Source: Megamerina dolium
Taxonomy: Eukaryota; Arthropoda; Insecta; Diptera; Megamerinidae
DNA: 64,000 nt
Direction: 5' to 3'
Assembly (NCBI GenBank): GCA_963854835.1
Contig: OY978530.1
Location: 34,603,639-34,667,638, forward strand
In this document: piece by piece, positions 22,510-34,733 of the stretch
Numbering within the stretch: the stretch's first letter is position 1
Layout of the letters: every line of letters begins with the position of its first letter
Notes under the pieces: model-generated
Database searches by the model: none
What the model saw: only the letters and a program-made list of their open reading frames with translations
Told to the model about the DNA's origin: nothing
Made by a program: the position numbers and the translations under genes

Positions 22510-23632
22510 TTTTTAAATATGAACATGAATGGTCGCTGGTCAACTGTACGTAGACTTCAGATCTGCATAAGCAGTTTAGCTACATCCCGTGGTTTGACCG
22601 ACTGTCAGGGTCAATTTAGTTGCGCTAGGTGCCAACTATGCCACAATACGCTCTTACATCGTGAAGACCAAACCATCAAACGTGCTTATAACTCTGGGAA
22701 TTGTTTTAAACCTAATCTCGCCTGTTCAAACCCGCCTCATACCACACAACCAAAGCATCCTTCTACTTCTGACGCTACTCAAATTCAATCATGTTTTACA
22801 GTAGGTAAAAGAAGCGTTCTGTTAAGAACCGCTATGGTGTGAATATGCCACAGAAACTCAATATTTCTTGCGCGTGCACTCATAGACCCAGATTATGGAG
22901 GTAGTTTTGTAGCAGAACATTTTCAAAAGATGTTGAAAATCCTTACAAGAAATATAAATGCAGAGGTTTCCGGACTTAATCGTACGGTTTCTGCAAAAGT
23001 ATCTAAAGTTTGCACCCTAAATTTATGACCATCGCATGACCACAATGTAAAAAAGTTTTAAAAAAATTACCGAAAATTTGCCCAATTGTTCTCTCGATCC
23101 TTCCAATTACAAAAACATCCCTAATATACCCTTGGCCGATTTATATTTCTATAAAAGCAATCAAGTTGATTTGCTAATCGGCGGAGATATTTACCCAAAG
23201 ATAATTCGAGAAAGAATACAACATAATATTCTTAAAACTCTCGTTACCCAAAAAAGCCGTTTTCAGATGGATTCTTACCGAACCCACTAAATCAAATGTT
23301 CAAAACCCATCCACATTTCACTCATATTGTAATGAATTATCATTAGGTGAACAGCTCTTTCGGTTTTGGGAATTGGAAGAAGTTCCAAGAAAACAAGTTC
23401 AAGAAAATTTAGATAAAACCTGTGAAGAATATTTAACGGAATATGAAGGAATATGTAACGTATCCTACTCTTCCAATGCTGCATATTACCACGAAATCAA
23501 TTGTGAAAGGTCAACTTATATCGCTTTAAAACAAATTGCAAGAAGAAAAAATAATTTTTTAGAACGACCACATACTTATTCAAAATATGCAGAAAACACT
23601 GCCCTCTATGTAGAGGCCCCCACGCACTAAGC
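22510..23632 (+). pseudogene. BEL/Pao gag-protease fragment
   Basis: A gag-type zinc-knuckle region (TDCQGQFSCARCQLCHNTLLH, about 22585-22670) is followed by an A17-type aspartic protease region. ARALIDPDYGGSFV (about 22870) lies where relatives have LDSGS; NIPLADLYFYKSNQVDLLIGGDIYP is at 23115-23200. Then comes the region leading towards RT (FWELEEVPRK, 23365) up to a stop at 23630. Several frame changes. No RT follows; a second gag fragment begins immediately. Confidence 0.72.
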
Positions 23633-23634
23633 AA

Positions 23635-23820
23635 ATGCAGTCAATTTAAGGAAAAGAACGCCGAAGATCGGCTTCGTTTAGTACTTATCCATAGGTACTG
23701 TTCGAATTTTTTAGCTGCCTCACACCGACTGCGAGATTGCCGCAGTAATAATCGCTGCCATCATTGCGATGATACCCACTACTCGGTCCACGCTTGTTCC
23801 AATGTTCACATTACTTGATT
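23635..23820 (+). pseudogene. BEL/Pao gag zinc-knuckle scrap
   Basis: Encodes RYCSNFLAASHRLRDCRSNN and HHCDDTHYSVH, parallel to the better-preserved copy at 23990-24180 (RYCSNWLAAFHQL... in one frame, with CNDD and HSLLH-like residues). It looks like a duplicate or second insertion of the same element family. Confidence 0.6.
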
Positions 23821-23899
23821 TATTATTAAAAATAGATATTCGTTTGAAACATACCTATCCAGTTTACACACATAACACAAAATAAATAAATACAAATTT

Positions 23900-24716
23900 A
23901 TTATCACAGGAACATGTCGAGCGTAAACGATGTAATTACCGCTATCACACAGCTTTCGGTGCGGTCTGCGTCATTCGGTAAAATCCGTGATTTCTGTCCT
24001 CTATGCAAAGAGCGTCAACCACAAATGCCACCAATTCATGGAGAAGAATGTTGCGAGCGCCTTCGTGTGATGCTGGTCTATCGGTACTGCTCGAATTGGT
24101 TAGCCGCCTTTCACCAATTGTAAGATTGCCGCAGCAACTACCGTTGCCGTAACTGTAATGATGATACATTCTTCTTACTGCGGAGTGAATGTCGCTCGTT
24201 TATTCTAAGAACTTCGCTCTGCAGCCGTACAGCAATCCAACATTAACCCAACGCATGGCAATCGTGGCAGTTGTAGCCCTTCTATCCACTGCAGTGGTTA
24301 GACTATTCAATGACGGGCAATTATATTTCGTAGGAGCATTGTTGGGCCCATGCTCCGCAGCATCGCGCATATACCGTTCGGTGGTCTGACACTTGCGACT
24401 ACCCACAACCACCGACGGAATTTCAATCACTCGTGCTTTCACGATTAGGGGTATGTGTGACGGACACACAGATCTCCAGATGCTTTCAACAGTTACCAAT
24501 GTTTATGAATTGGTAACCCCCTCATAATCATTGGATGACCGAACTAGAACTCTGTTCGTCAACACAAAACTCGCTGACTCGGATTTCAACAAATCGAAGA
24601 AAATCGATGTGATTCTCGGCGCCGATATATATTTAAAAGTTCCCAACCGCGGATGGACAGCTTATTGCACAAAACACAGTTTTCAGCTGGGTGATCTCGT
24701 ATCAACTCAACAGTAA
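23900..24716 (+). pseudogene. BEL-like gag-protease without RT
   Basis: Zinc-knuckle gag residues (CPLCKERQP at 23996; paired Cys/His around 24085-24180) are followed by QPYSNPTLTQRMAIVAVV (24225-24280), the protease-like ALLGPCSAASRI at 24335, and DVILGADIYLKV at 24605. It stops at 24716 and passes directly into LTR-like DNA with no RT, RNase H or integrase. The - strand copy at 63370-64000 has the same layout, implying an internally deleted, non-autonomous derivative mobilised in trans. Function: packaging/maturation modules only, and here broken by frameshifts. Confidence 0.65.
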
Positions 24717-25150
24717 AGTGCATAATATTTATTTAAACCAGAATTTATTTTTGCACATATATCACTTCATTTTGTTGAATTCGTCATGAGATTTTGAAAA
24801 GAAAGAAAAAAATAAGAGTTAATTAATCAATTCTACTAGTTATAAGTTTTGTATTATGAAGTACACCCATTTACATTCAATATTTTTTATGAATTTTTTT
24901 GTATAGTTGCAATACCGAAAGGCGGACGGCAGTGTTGAAGCCAACCTTGTATTATTAAGAATCATGCTTATATTTAAAATGTATATTATACCCTGTAGGA
25001 TTAAGAATAATGTAAATATTTGAAATGCATATTTTGGATTGAGTTGCAAATTTGGTTGAAAACGGTGTTCTTTTCTTGCCTTTATACTTATAGGTATAAC
25101 AAGAATCACCTTTATACTTATAGGTGTAACAAGAATCACCTTTATACTAA
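24717..25150 (+). repeat. LTR of the gag-protease BEL derivative
   Basis: Follows the stop of the gag-protease frame. It matches in order the - strand sequence 63365-63111 (CAGAATTtATTTTTGCAC, then GAAGTACACCCAT, then the ACCCTGTAGTATTAAG region) and 21845-22104. A 32-base unit containing TATAACAAGAATCACCTTTATAC is tandemly duplicated at 25090-25150. Confidence 0.6.
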
Positions 25151-25164
25151 AATAACCCAATCGA

Positions 25165-25867
25165 CCCCATCTGTCAATGGGGTAGAATTTCCGTTATCTG
25201 ACAGAGCAACGTATCTAGGGGTTGTGCTAGATCCTATACTTAATTGGAAAGATAATGTAGAAAAGCGTGTAGAAAAAGCCTATATAGTTTACCACACATG
25301 CAAAAGAATCATCAACAGAAATTGGGGTTTAAAACCCAAACTTGCACTGCGGCTGTACACCGCCGTAATAAGACCGATCGTGACATACGGGACCTTAGTA
25401 TGGTGGCCGTCACTAAGCAAGCAATTTAACGTCAGACGACTTACTAGTTTACACCTCGCAGCGTGTGCAGGAGTAACGGGGGCCATGAAATCATGCCCAG
25501 CGAAGGCACTGAACGTCATCCTAAATCAACTTCAGATCGGCATTCATATACAACTAACCGCAGCGAACGCGGCCACCAGTATTAAAAAAGGTGGCCTATG
25601 GAATGCGAGACAGTTTGGACAGAGTAAAATATTAGAAAGCCGAACGCAGACTAAAAGAAGAAGTTTGAAGTGAAATGTCCCACTCGAAACGACTGGGACT
25701 TGGACCGTGTGGCCAAGGAGGGTACCATTAAGCTATATACCGATGGATCGAAGATGGATTGCGGTGTAGGAGCGGGAGTATGCTCCCCAAATTTCAATGT
25801 ATTCAGGTCCTTTCGTCTGGGAGGCTGCGCCAGCATCTTTCGAGCAGAAGTTCTTGGAATACGGGAA
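25165..25867 (+). pseudogene. LOA-clade LINE fragment: RT thumb and RNase H
   Basis: + strand frames give YLGVVLDPILNWKDNVEKRV (about 25210-25270), then the LINE connection region with RPIVTYGTLVWWP (25370-25410), and RNase H start YTDGSKMDCGVGAGV then IFRAEVLGIRELL (25735-25867). It is in the opposite orientation to the LOA element at 26300-29301 and overlaps its last domain, so it is a different copy. Cut at 25868 by an LTR. No endonuclease or RT catalytic core present. Confidence 0.8.
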
Positions 25868-28060
<2,193 letters not shown>

Positions 28061-29301
28061 CTTGAGCGGGCCCACCTCCCGCCCTAATGGCTTCTTCCTT
28101 GCAGAATCTGCCACTAGCCCCACGCCAGGAGCCGCGTCGCACCCCTCATACTGCATCTTTCTGGAATTTAACGACGGCCTGTTCAAGACCGCAGTTGAGT
28201 CTCCCCCTGCGATCCTGACGGCCTCCGCGTCCTCCTTAGGACACAGCACGAAAAGTACGACACCATTTGGAAGTGTCCTTCACACAGGCATTCTGGCGCT
28301 GCAGCCTTCTGAGAATGATGTCGCTGGCCACAGCATAGCCATAAGCAACAATCACCATCTTCCTCTTTGCAGACAAGGCAGTTAGGCTGTCACATTTCAG
28401 CCTTGCACCCTCCCACAAACCGGTTAGATGCTCCACTGTCTTGCACAGCCATTGCTTGGATAGCTGATTTTTGCACCTTAGTGCAATCAATCCGCTCTGC
28501 ACCCTTGCCCAACCGATAAACCCAATGTCATTGACATCGTCTTCAAGGGACTTCATGGCATCCAACAAAGATACGTTGAAAGTACTCAGATGAGTATCCT
28601 CCGGCGCCCCTCTAGTGACAAGTCCATGACTCCCATAACGAGGTCAGCTTCCGCTACTTGAGCGTAAGTCTTCCTCGCCCTGGTGGGCTCGCCCTTTGCC
28701 TGGCGTGGCCTTTATAATTGGCCGTCCATCTCTCCGAGCACTTGCACCTTTTGGTGTCTGCGTGGAAGAATTATCAACCTTCTCAATGGACGGTTGTCCA
28801 TCCTTCCCAGCATCCACCTCAATTGGCCCCTCCGTCGTCTTCGGATGAGGTTCCTCAGGCGTTGAACTTTTCAAAGTGGTTCCGGAGCTATCGCCCCTGA
28901 ACCTCTTCCCCGAGTTCTCCACCTCCAAGTTCGACTCATCATGCAGAAGTCCACTGAGTTGGCCCGAGAGCTGCTCAATGGTCTTCTCCGACGACTTCAT
29001 GGCCTTTTTACGTTGTCTCTTTCGCTTCTGCTTCTCCCGTTTCTTCAACAGGATTCGCTCTGCTCTGGAGACTCCGTCTTCTTCGCTTACACCTGATAAA
29101 GCTAACGATTCTGCTCCACTAGGAGCGTCTTCGTCCAAACCATCAGATGTTCGCCCAGATATTTTACGCTGCCTCCAAACCGGCTTCCCTGCCGACCTGG
29201 TGACACCGTCCTCTTCATTCAACACCGTCGCAGCCGCCGGCTTAGGTCTTCCGAGACCCGTTCCGTCCGCTGCGACAGATGCTGTCATTGACTTTGGGAT
29301 G
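28061..29301 (-). pseudogene. LOA ORF1 (gag-like), broken
   Basis: The first frame (from 29301 to 28644) is rich in Lys, Arg, Glu and Ser with a basic run RKKAMKSSEKT, as in LOA ORF1 proteins. The second frame (28568-28236) has the conserved C-terminal part with GFIGWARVQSGLIALRC and LWEGARLKC, then AYGYAVASDIILRRLQRQN, followed by a frame change into ORF2. Presumed nucleic-acid-binding protein of the LINE particle. The apparent ATG at 29342 lies in ABCF2 sequence and is not the element's own start. Confidence 0.7.
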
Positions 29302-30894
29302 CCAAGCCAACCAAGCGAATACGACACGACAACGTTGTCCATCCGACAGCTGACGTATGGGACACACCTGCTGACGGCCGGTCAAATCGTAGCGACCAAT
29401 AATTTTGCGCATTTCTTCCTTCTCCTTGACGACGGGGAAGGCACGCATCATATAGTCCAGTGGGCTGACATCCAAATCGAGCAACTCATGCAAATGTTGA
29501 TGATAGCGTGCAATACGTAAATGTGAATTCTTACGTATCATACCGGATGTGGGCACCAAATCACCATACAGCAATGTTAACAGTGTCGATTTGCCAGCTC
29601 CATTTGGACCAACCAATGCCACTCGTGTATCCAAATCAATACCGAATTCCAAATTGCGATATATCCATGGTGTATTCTCATTATAACGGAAACTAATATT
29701 CTGCACCATAATAACTGGTGGCGGTACTGTGCCACATGATGGAAAATAGAAATTCAATATTTTATCATCGTTAACCTTTTCGGTGAGACCTTGTGCGACC
29801 ATTTTGGCGAGTGTCTTCTCTTTGGATTGCGCTTGACGTGCTAATTTGGCCGAACCGTGACCGAAACGTGCAATATAGTTCCTCATATGCGATATTTGAT
29901 CCTGTTCCCAATTGTATTGTTTCATTTGATTCTCCAGCAGTTCCATACGTGTCCTCACAAAGGCCTCATAGTTGCCGGTATAGTATTTGAGACGTTTCTT
30001 CGTCATGTGAATGATATTAGTACAGACACCGTTAAGGAAATCTTGCGAATGTGATATGAGAACCAATATGCGTTTGTATGTTTTCAATTCCTCCTCAAGC
30101 CAGACGCATGCATCCAAATCTAAGTGATTTGTCGGCTCATCCAATAACAGCAAATGTGGTTTAACGAACAGAGCACGTGCCAATGCGATACGCATACGCC
30201 AACCACCAGAAAAATCTTTAGCTTGCTTTTGTTGCATTGCCTTGTCGAGACCGAGACCATGTAAAATACGTGCCGCTTTTGCCTCCGCCTGATCGGCAGA
30301 CATATCATCCAAACGTTCATAGATATCAAACAATTGTTCCTGAGCATCATCCTCTTCGCTCATCGCCAGTTCTTCGGCCAAGTTTTCCAATTTAATACGT
30401 TCCTCATCCACTTCCATGACATTCCAAGGCGGTCTTTGAACTCGCCGGTATTTCACGTGCAAATGGAATACATCAATATGATCCGGTATCGATACCTCAC
30501 GTTTACCCAGCACAGCCAAAAGTGATGATTTACCACAACCATTCAAGCCGATTAGACCATAACGTCGCCCGCAGTTCAATTCGAGCATTGTATCCTGCAG
30601 CAACTCCGAACCGAAGAACGTGATTGATAAATTGGCAATTTTAACATCACGCGAACTTGGATGCACCGCAAGTGAGCCAGTACATGAACGCGCCTCAGCA
30701 CTGATGCGTGCCTCTTCCTCCAGTTTGGCGCATAATTTCTCCTCTTCGGTCATTTCGCGTGTACCGCCGCCACCATTCGTCATTGTGGTCGTACCATTTT
30801 GATTTGGTTTCTTCGCAGAGGAGACTTGTTGGATTTTCTTGTTTCGTGCATCCTTTTTACGTTAAGCGTCGCGTTTTTTAGCATCGGAAGGCAT
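29302..30894 (-). pseudogene. ABCF2: ABCF2-like ATPase, nonsense-mutated and truncated
   Basis: Soluble twin-ATPase ABC-F protein (no membrane domain), a family that acts on ribosomes. The start ATG is at 30894-30892 (MPSDAKKRDA); codon 11 is TAA (30864-30862), after which the frame stays open. Numbering from the in-frame Met at 30783: first Walker [10 protein letters not shown] (79-87), signature FSGGW (191-195), Walker [11 protein letters not shown] (211-220), linker, second Walker [10 protein letters not shown] (392-400), signature LSDGQ (479-483). Homology ends after residue 494 at 29302, where the LOA LINE begins, so the second Walker B and C-terminus (about 80-100 residues) are missing. 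No intron interrupts the 1.6 kb. The only host-gene sequence in the window; possibly a retrocopy or dead duplicate. Confidence 0.92.
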
Positions 30895-31030
30895 TTTCTT
30901 TCAAATAGTTTCGTTGTCACACGCACGCAAGTAATACTCTTTAATTTATTTAAAATGCTTCTTTTGTGTTTCTGGCTGTTTGAACAATTTGCAGCAATAT
31001 TCTATGTATTCCGTTTTAGGAAGTAAAATA
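30895..31030. other. ABCF2 upstream flank
   Basis: A short stretch between the ABCF2 start codon and the end of the BEL homology. It may contain 5' untranslated sequence. No promoter element can be named with confidence. Confidence 0.4.
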
Positions 31031-31119
31031 AATTTTTAACATGTCGCTATAAACGAAAATGCCTGCCTGCCTCTGTCGTCCAGCAAGTAAAGGCGTAAAA
31101 TTGAAGTGAGCAGGTAAGG

Positions 31120-33893
31120 CTAATTGGTTTGATGCTTGAGAAGCCTGTTGTAGAAACGAAAAATCCAGGCAACTAATCGTATTCCACGGGCGTAGGAGCT
31201 GCACCTTTCGATAATCTCAAGAATATAGTTGGGTTTTATCATTACCTTAAATACCGATTTTCGCATCTCTGAGTTCACCACTTCCATGTCGACGTGTTCT
31301 ATCTTCTGATTAGGCCACTTACTCGCGTGTTCGTATAGAAAAGGGGGACCAATGTGCCAAATTGAATTTGCAAGCTCCGCAACGGAACGTTTCCTCGGGA
31401 AACGATGTCCGTCGGATTGCTGTTTGTTGGTACGTGTCGCCAAAAAGCACTTGCAGTTAGATCTTGAATCTCCGAAACTCTGTTGCCAACGAAAGTAGAA
31501 AGCGTAGCGGAATGCAATTTGAGCCAGTGAAGTACAATCTGCGAATCTGTCCAAAGATATAAATCGAAATTATAATTAGAAAAAAGTGATTTTATTTTTG
31601 CGAAAAGTCGAGCAAGTAGAAGTGCGCCGCATAACTCTAGCTTTGGCAATGATTGCTTTTTGATTGGTGCGACTCTTGACTTTGCCGTAAAAAGGTTAAC
31701 GCGAACAATTCCAGTACTGTCTATAGTACGTATATAAATTCCACAACCATAATCGCGAATCGACGAATCGCAGAATCCATGAAGCTGAAGGTATTAAAAG
31801 TTTGTTGACAAGCAATAGCGTGGAATATTGATTGATGAGAGCTTTGACAAACTAGTGACAAAGTTTAGCCAAGCGAAATGAATATTCTGCGGAACAGATT
31901 CATCCCAATCGAGGTTTAGCAGCCACAGTTCCTGAAGAAGGATTTTAGCGGTGATGATTATTGGCGCCAAGAGACCAAGTGGATCGAACAGCGATGATTG
32001 GATTGAGTGGATAGACCTTTTCGTTGTTCGCCCATTGAAGTTTTGCTTGGGTTCAAAAGAAAATAAAAAGAAGTCTTGAGTTTGATCCCACTTTAATCCA
32101 AGTGTACTCGTAATGGACGTGTCGATGTTTAAATTCTTTACGGAACGTTCGCTTCAAAATTTTCGATGATTGGAATGCCATTTTGCCAATTCAAGTTCGC
32201 CTAATTTTAAAAGATCTGTAACCTCGCTTTTTATGCGTGACAACTCCGTAAGCGTGTCAGTTCCGCACAACAAATCGTCAACATAAAATGATGATTTTAC
32301 AACATGTGAATCAACTTCAAATTGTGATACGTGTTGTTCGGCGAGATACAGTAGGCTTCGAATAGCGAGATATGGTGCAGCTGCCATTCCATACGCGACC
32401 GTGTTGAGTTGGAATGTACGAACGCTTTCATGTGGTGCAATTCTCCACAAAATATATTGGAACCTTCGATCTTCTGGACTCACTAGTACCTATCGGTACA
32501 TTTTGACGATGGCCGTAGTAAGCGCAAAACGATTTAGGCGGAAACGAAGAAGGAGAATTACAATCTCGCTTTGAAGTGTAGGTCCCACCATTTGTATGTC
32601 GTTGAGTCATTTTTGCGTTGTAGTTCGGCATGATGCTTCGAAAACGACCCTCAATTTCGTCGATGTGCTGTTTACCTTCAATATGCAGTAGTGTGAAATA
32701 TAATAATGAGGTTCGTTCAATTTGGAAGTTTTAACTTCGCTCATATGCCCCAGGATGTCATATTTCTCCATAAAGGCGACGTACTGCGTCTTGAGCTGCG
32801 GAGATCATGACAATCGTCATTTCAACGGATTAAACCTTCGCAAAGCTATCGTGTATGAGTCACCTAAACAAGCCGGATCATCCATGAATGACAGCTTGAC
32901 TATTACTCTGCCATTCAGATCTTAAGACACTGTGTCAGTATATACATAGGTGTTCACAACTATGTTGTTCACATGTCCACGTGTCTGTTGTTCCCGAAAT
33001 TTCTTCAAGCATCCACAAACGTTCCAATTTGGATTCTATGGAATGATCGCATTCCAAGAGATATGTTGTAGTATAGAATTTCATTGTGTTTGTTCGATAG
33101 CGACCTGAAACAACCCAGCCCAACAACGTTTTCTGCAAAATTGGCAGATTATGTCCGAGTTTGATTTGACCGACCGCAAGAAGACTGAAAAAGCTCTCTG
33201 TACCTAGAAGTAAGTCGATTTTCTCTGATTTGTGAAATTGATTATCTGCCAGTATAATCTTTGGTGGGATGTTCCATGATGAGATGTCTATGTCTGGATC
33301 CGGTTGATATGCAATTTGCGACGTTATGCAGAATGGAAGTGGTAATTCGAACCCAGTGGCTTGCGATCTTATGTTGGTATTAGTCATAAATTTAATATTT
33401 GTTGCTGACTTACCAATACTTTGGATTTGAATATTATGTGTGCTTCGTGGTAACAACATTTTCTGTGAAAACTAAGACGAACTAAGACCATAGTAGTAGC
33501 AAGGATAATTTGATCTAATGTAGAATTGTGTATATGGGTATGTACAGCAGCTTCCCTCGAGGTTGACGGCACCATTGAAGGCGACGAGTCTGGCGCAGAT
33601 CCACGATGAAGCAAGCTATGATGTCGTTGAGAGCAAACCCTGCATTTATGCGACGATGAACAATTTGAAAGTTAGTGTACTTTCGACAAGCAGTTGATGC
33701 AAAGGCTTTCCCTTTTGGCATAGTCAAAACGTTGAGCCACAGTAAGGGTTTTGAAGCGATAACAGTTGTAAATCTTGTGGTTACCACATGAAACACGTGG
33801 AGTTAGAGCAAATAAACGAATATCCCTTGTGTTGGCTCTTTGATTTAGAAATTTTGTTTCCACCTTGATGTACCCGCGCTGAAGTATGATCAT
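31120..33893 (-). pseudogene. BEL/Pao gag-pol, broken
   Basis: Gag zinc-finger-like Cys residues (RESLCINCLSKVH, 33710-33675; CRKY and RRINAGF following); aspartic protease of family A17 with DNQFHKSEKIDLLLGTESFF (33250-33190) and LLGWVVSGRY (33125-33095); reverse transcriptase with RFQYILWR, LNTVAYGMAAAPYLAIRSL and catalytic FYVDDLLCG (32460-32255); RNase H with PKLELCGALLLARL, LWTDSQIVLHWLK and WRHVPTNSNPTDIVSRG (31645-31380); then the RFYNRLL connection. Multiple frame changes. No reconstruction is given because LTR elements overlap with viral definitions. Confidence 0.85.
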
Positions 33894-34554
33894 GTTCGCT
33901 CGAATCTAAGTATTGACAATGTCTCTATAAAACGTTTGAGCAGTCATTCCAGGTCATTCCAGACGCAAATAGTGTCTGACAGAGTGACATTGTTGTCTTC
34001 AGCTAGCTGCGATTGAATGGTAAGCTTCGCTGTAATGAACAATTCCTCTAAATCTGCACGACCATCCTTACAGTCTACCTTTTCAATTTCCGTTTGTATT
34101 GATAGGATTTGTTTGAAGTACGACTAAAGGATACCCAACTCAAGGTAGCGACGAAATGTGAAAATAGAGCAACTAGCAGTGGCACAACTGCAGTGACGCA
34201 GCGACGTTGCAAAGTATCGGTAGCTGATAATGTTTGAAGCGACAGCAAAGCAGCGCAGCGATGACGAAAAAAAATGGCAGCGACAATAGCAGAAAATAGT
34301 TTACCAAAAATACCGTTTTGTGGACTTTCAAATATTATATTGCCTTTAGAACTTTTCCAAATCAGGAATTAATTCTTTCCAAATCAGGAATTAATTCGTT
34401 GAATGTTCAACGGCGAATGATTCCAATAGTTCGAATAGCGGAAATGTTGAAAAGCTCAATGTTGACCACCACGACAAGAGCAACCTTTACTTTAAGTTTT
34501 ATATTTCTACGCAAACGTTATTACAAAATTTTAAATTATTTATTTAAAGACACT

Positions 34555-34572
34555 GCCCCACGTTGGGCGCCA
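34555..34572 (-). promoter_or_regulatory. Primer-binding site, tRNA-Lys type
   Basis: Reads TGGCGCCCAACGTGGGGC on the - strand, directly inside the LTR end. From memory this 18-mer is complementary to the 3' end of animal tRNA-Lys. It sets the orientation (- strand) and the inner LTR boundary of the BEL element. Confidence 0.85.
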
Positions 34573-34733
34573 AAAAATATTGGGTTAGGAGCGTTTTCCT
34601 CAACCACGATAGATACCAAATTATTAAATTGCGCTGTGCCCTTAAACAAGCGAAATGATGTGGCTTTGATGTGGTAAACGATTAGACTGATTTATTTTTA
34701 CAAAATTCAATTGATTGAACATTTACCTAAAGA

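Larger units (their letters stand above)
31030..34709 (-). mobile_element. BEL/Pao LTR retrotransposon, 3'-truncated
   Basis: - strand order: LTR piece (34709-34573), primer-binding site (34572-34555), leader, gag (to about 33515), A17 protease (33459-32935), RT (about 32700-32154), RNase H (31649-31299), and the connection to the integrase (31200-31120). Integrase and 3' LTR are absent; the ABCF2 flank follows. The same LTR occurs alone at 25868-26165. The + strand gypsy element begins immediately beyond 34709, so the 5' LTR is also cut. Confidence 0.82.

Noticed and set aside
28876..29520. 214-codon + strand open frame
   Set aside because: Antisense shadow of LOA ORF1 and the ABCF2 pseudogene, which are supported by conserved motifs on the other strand.
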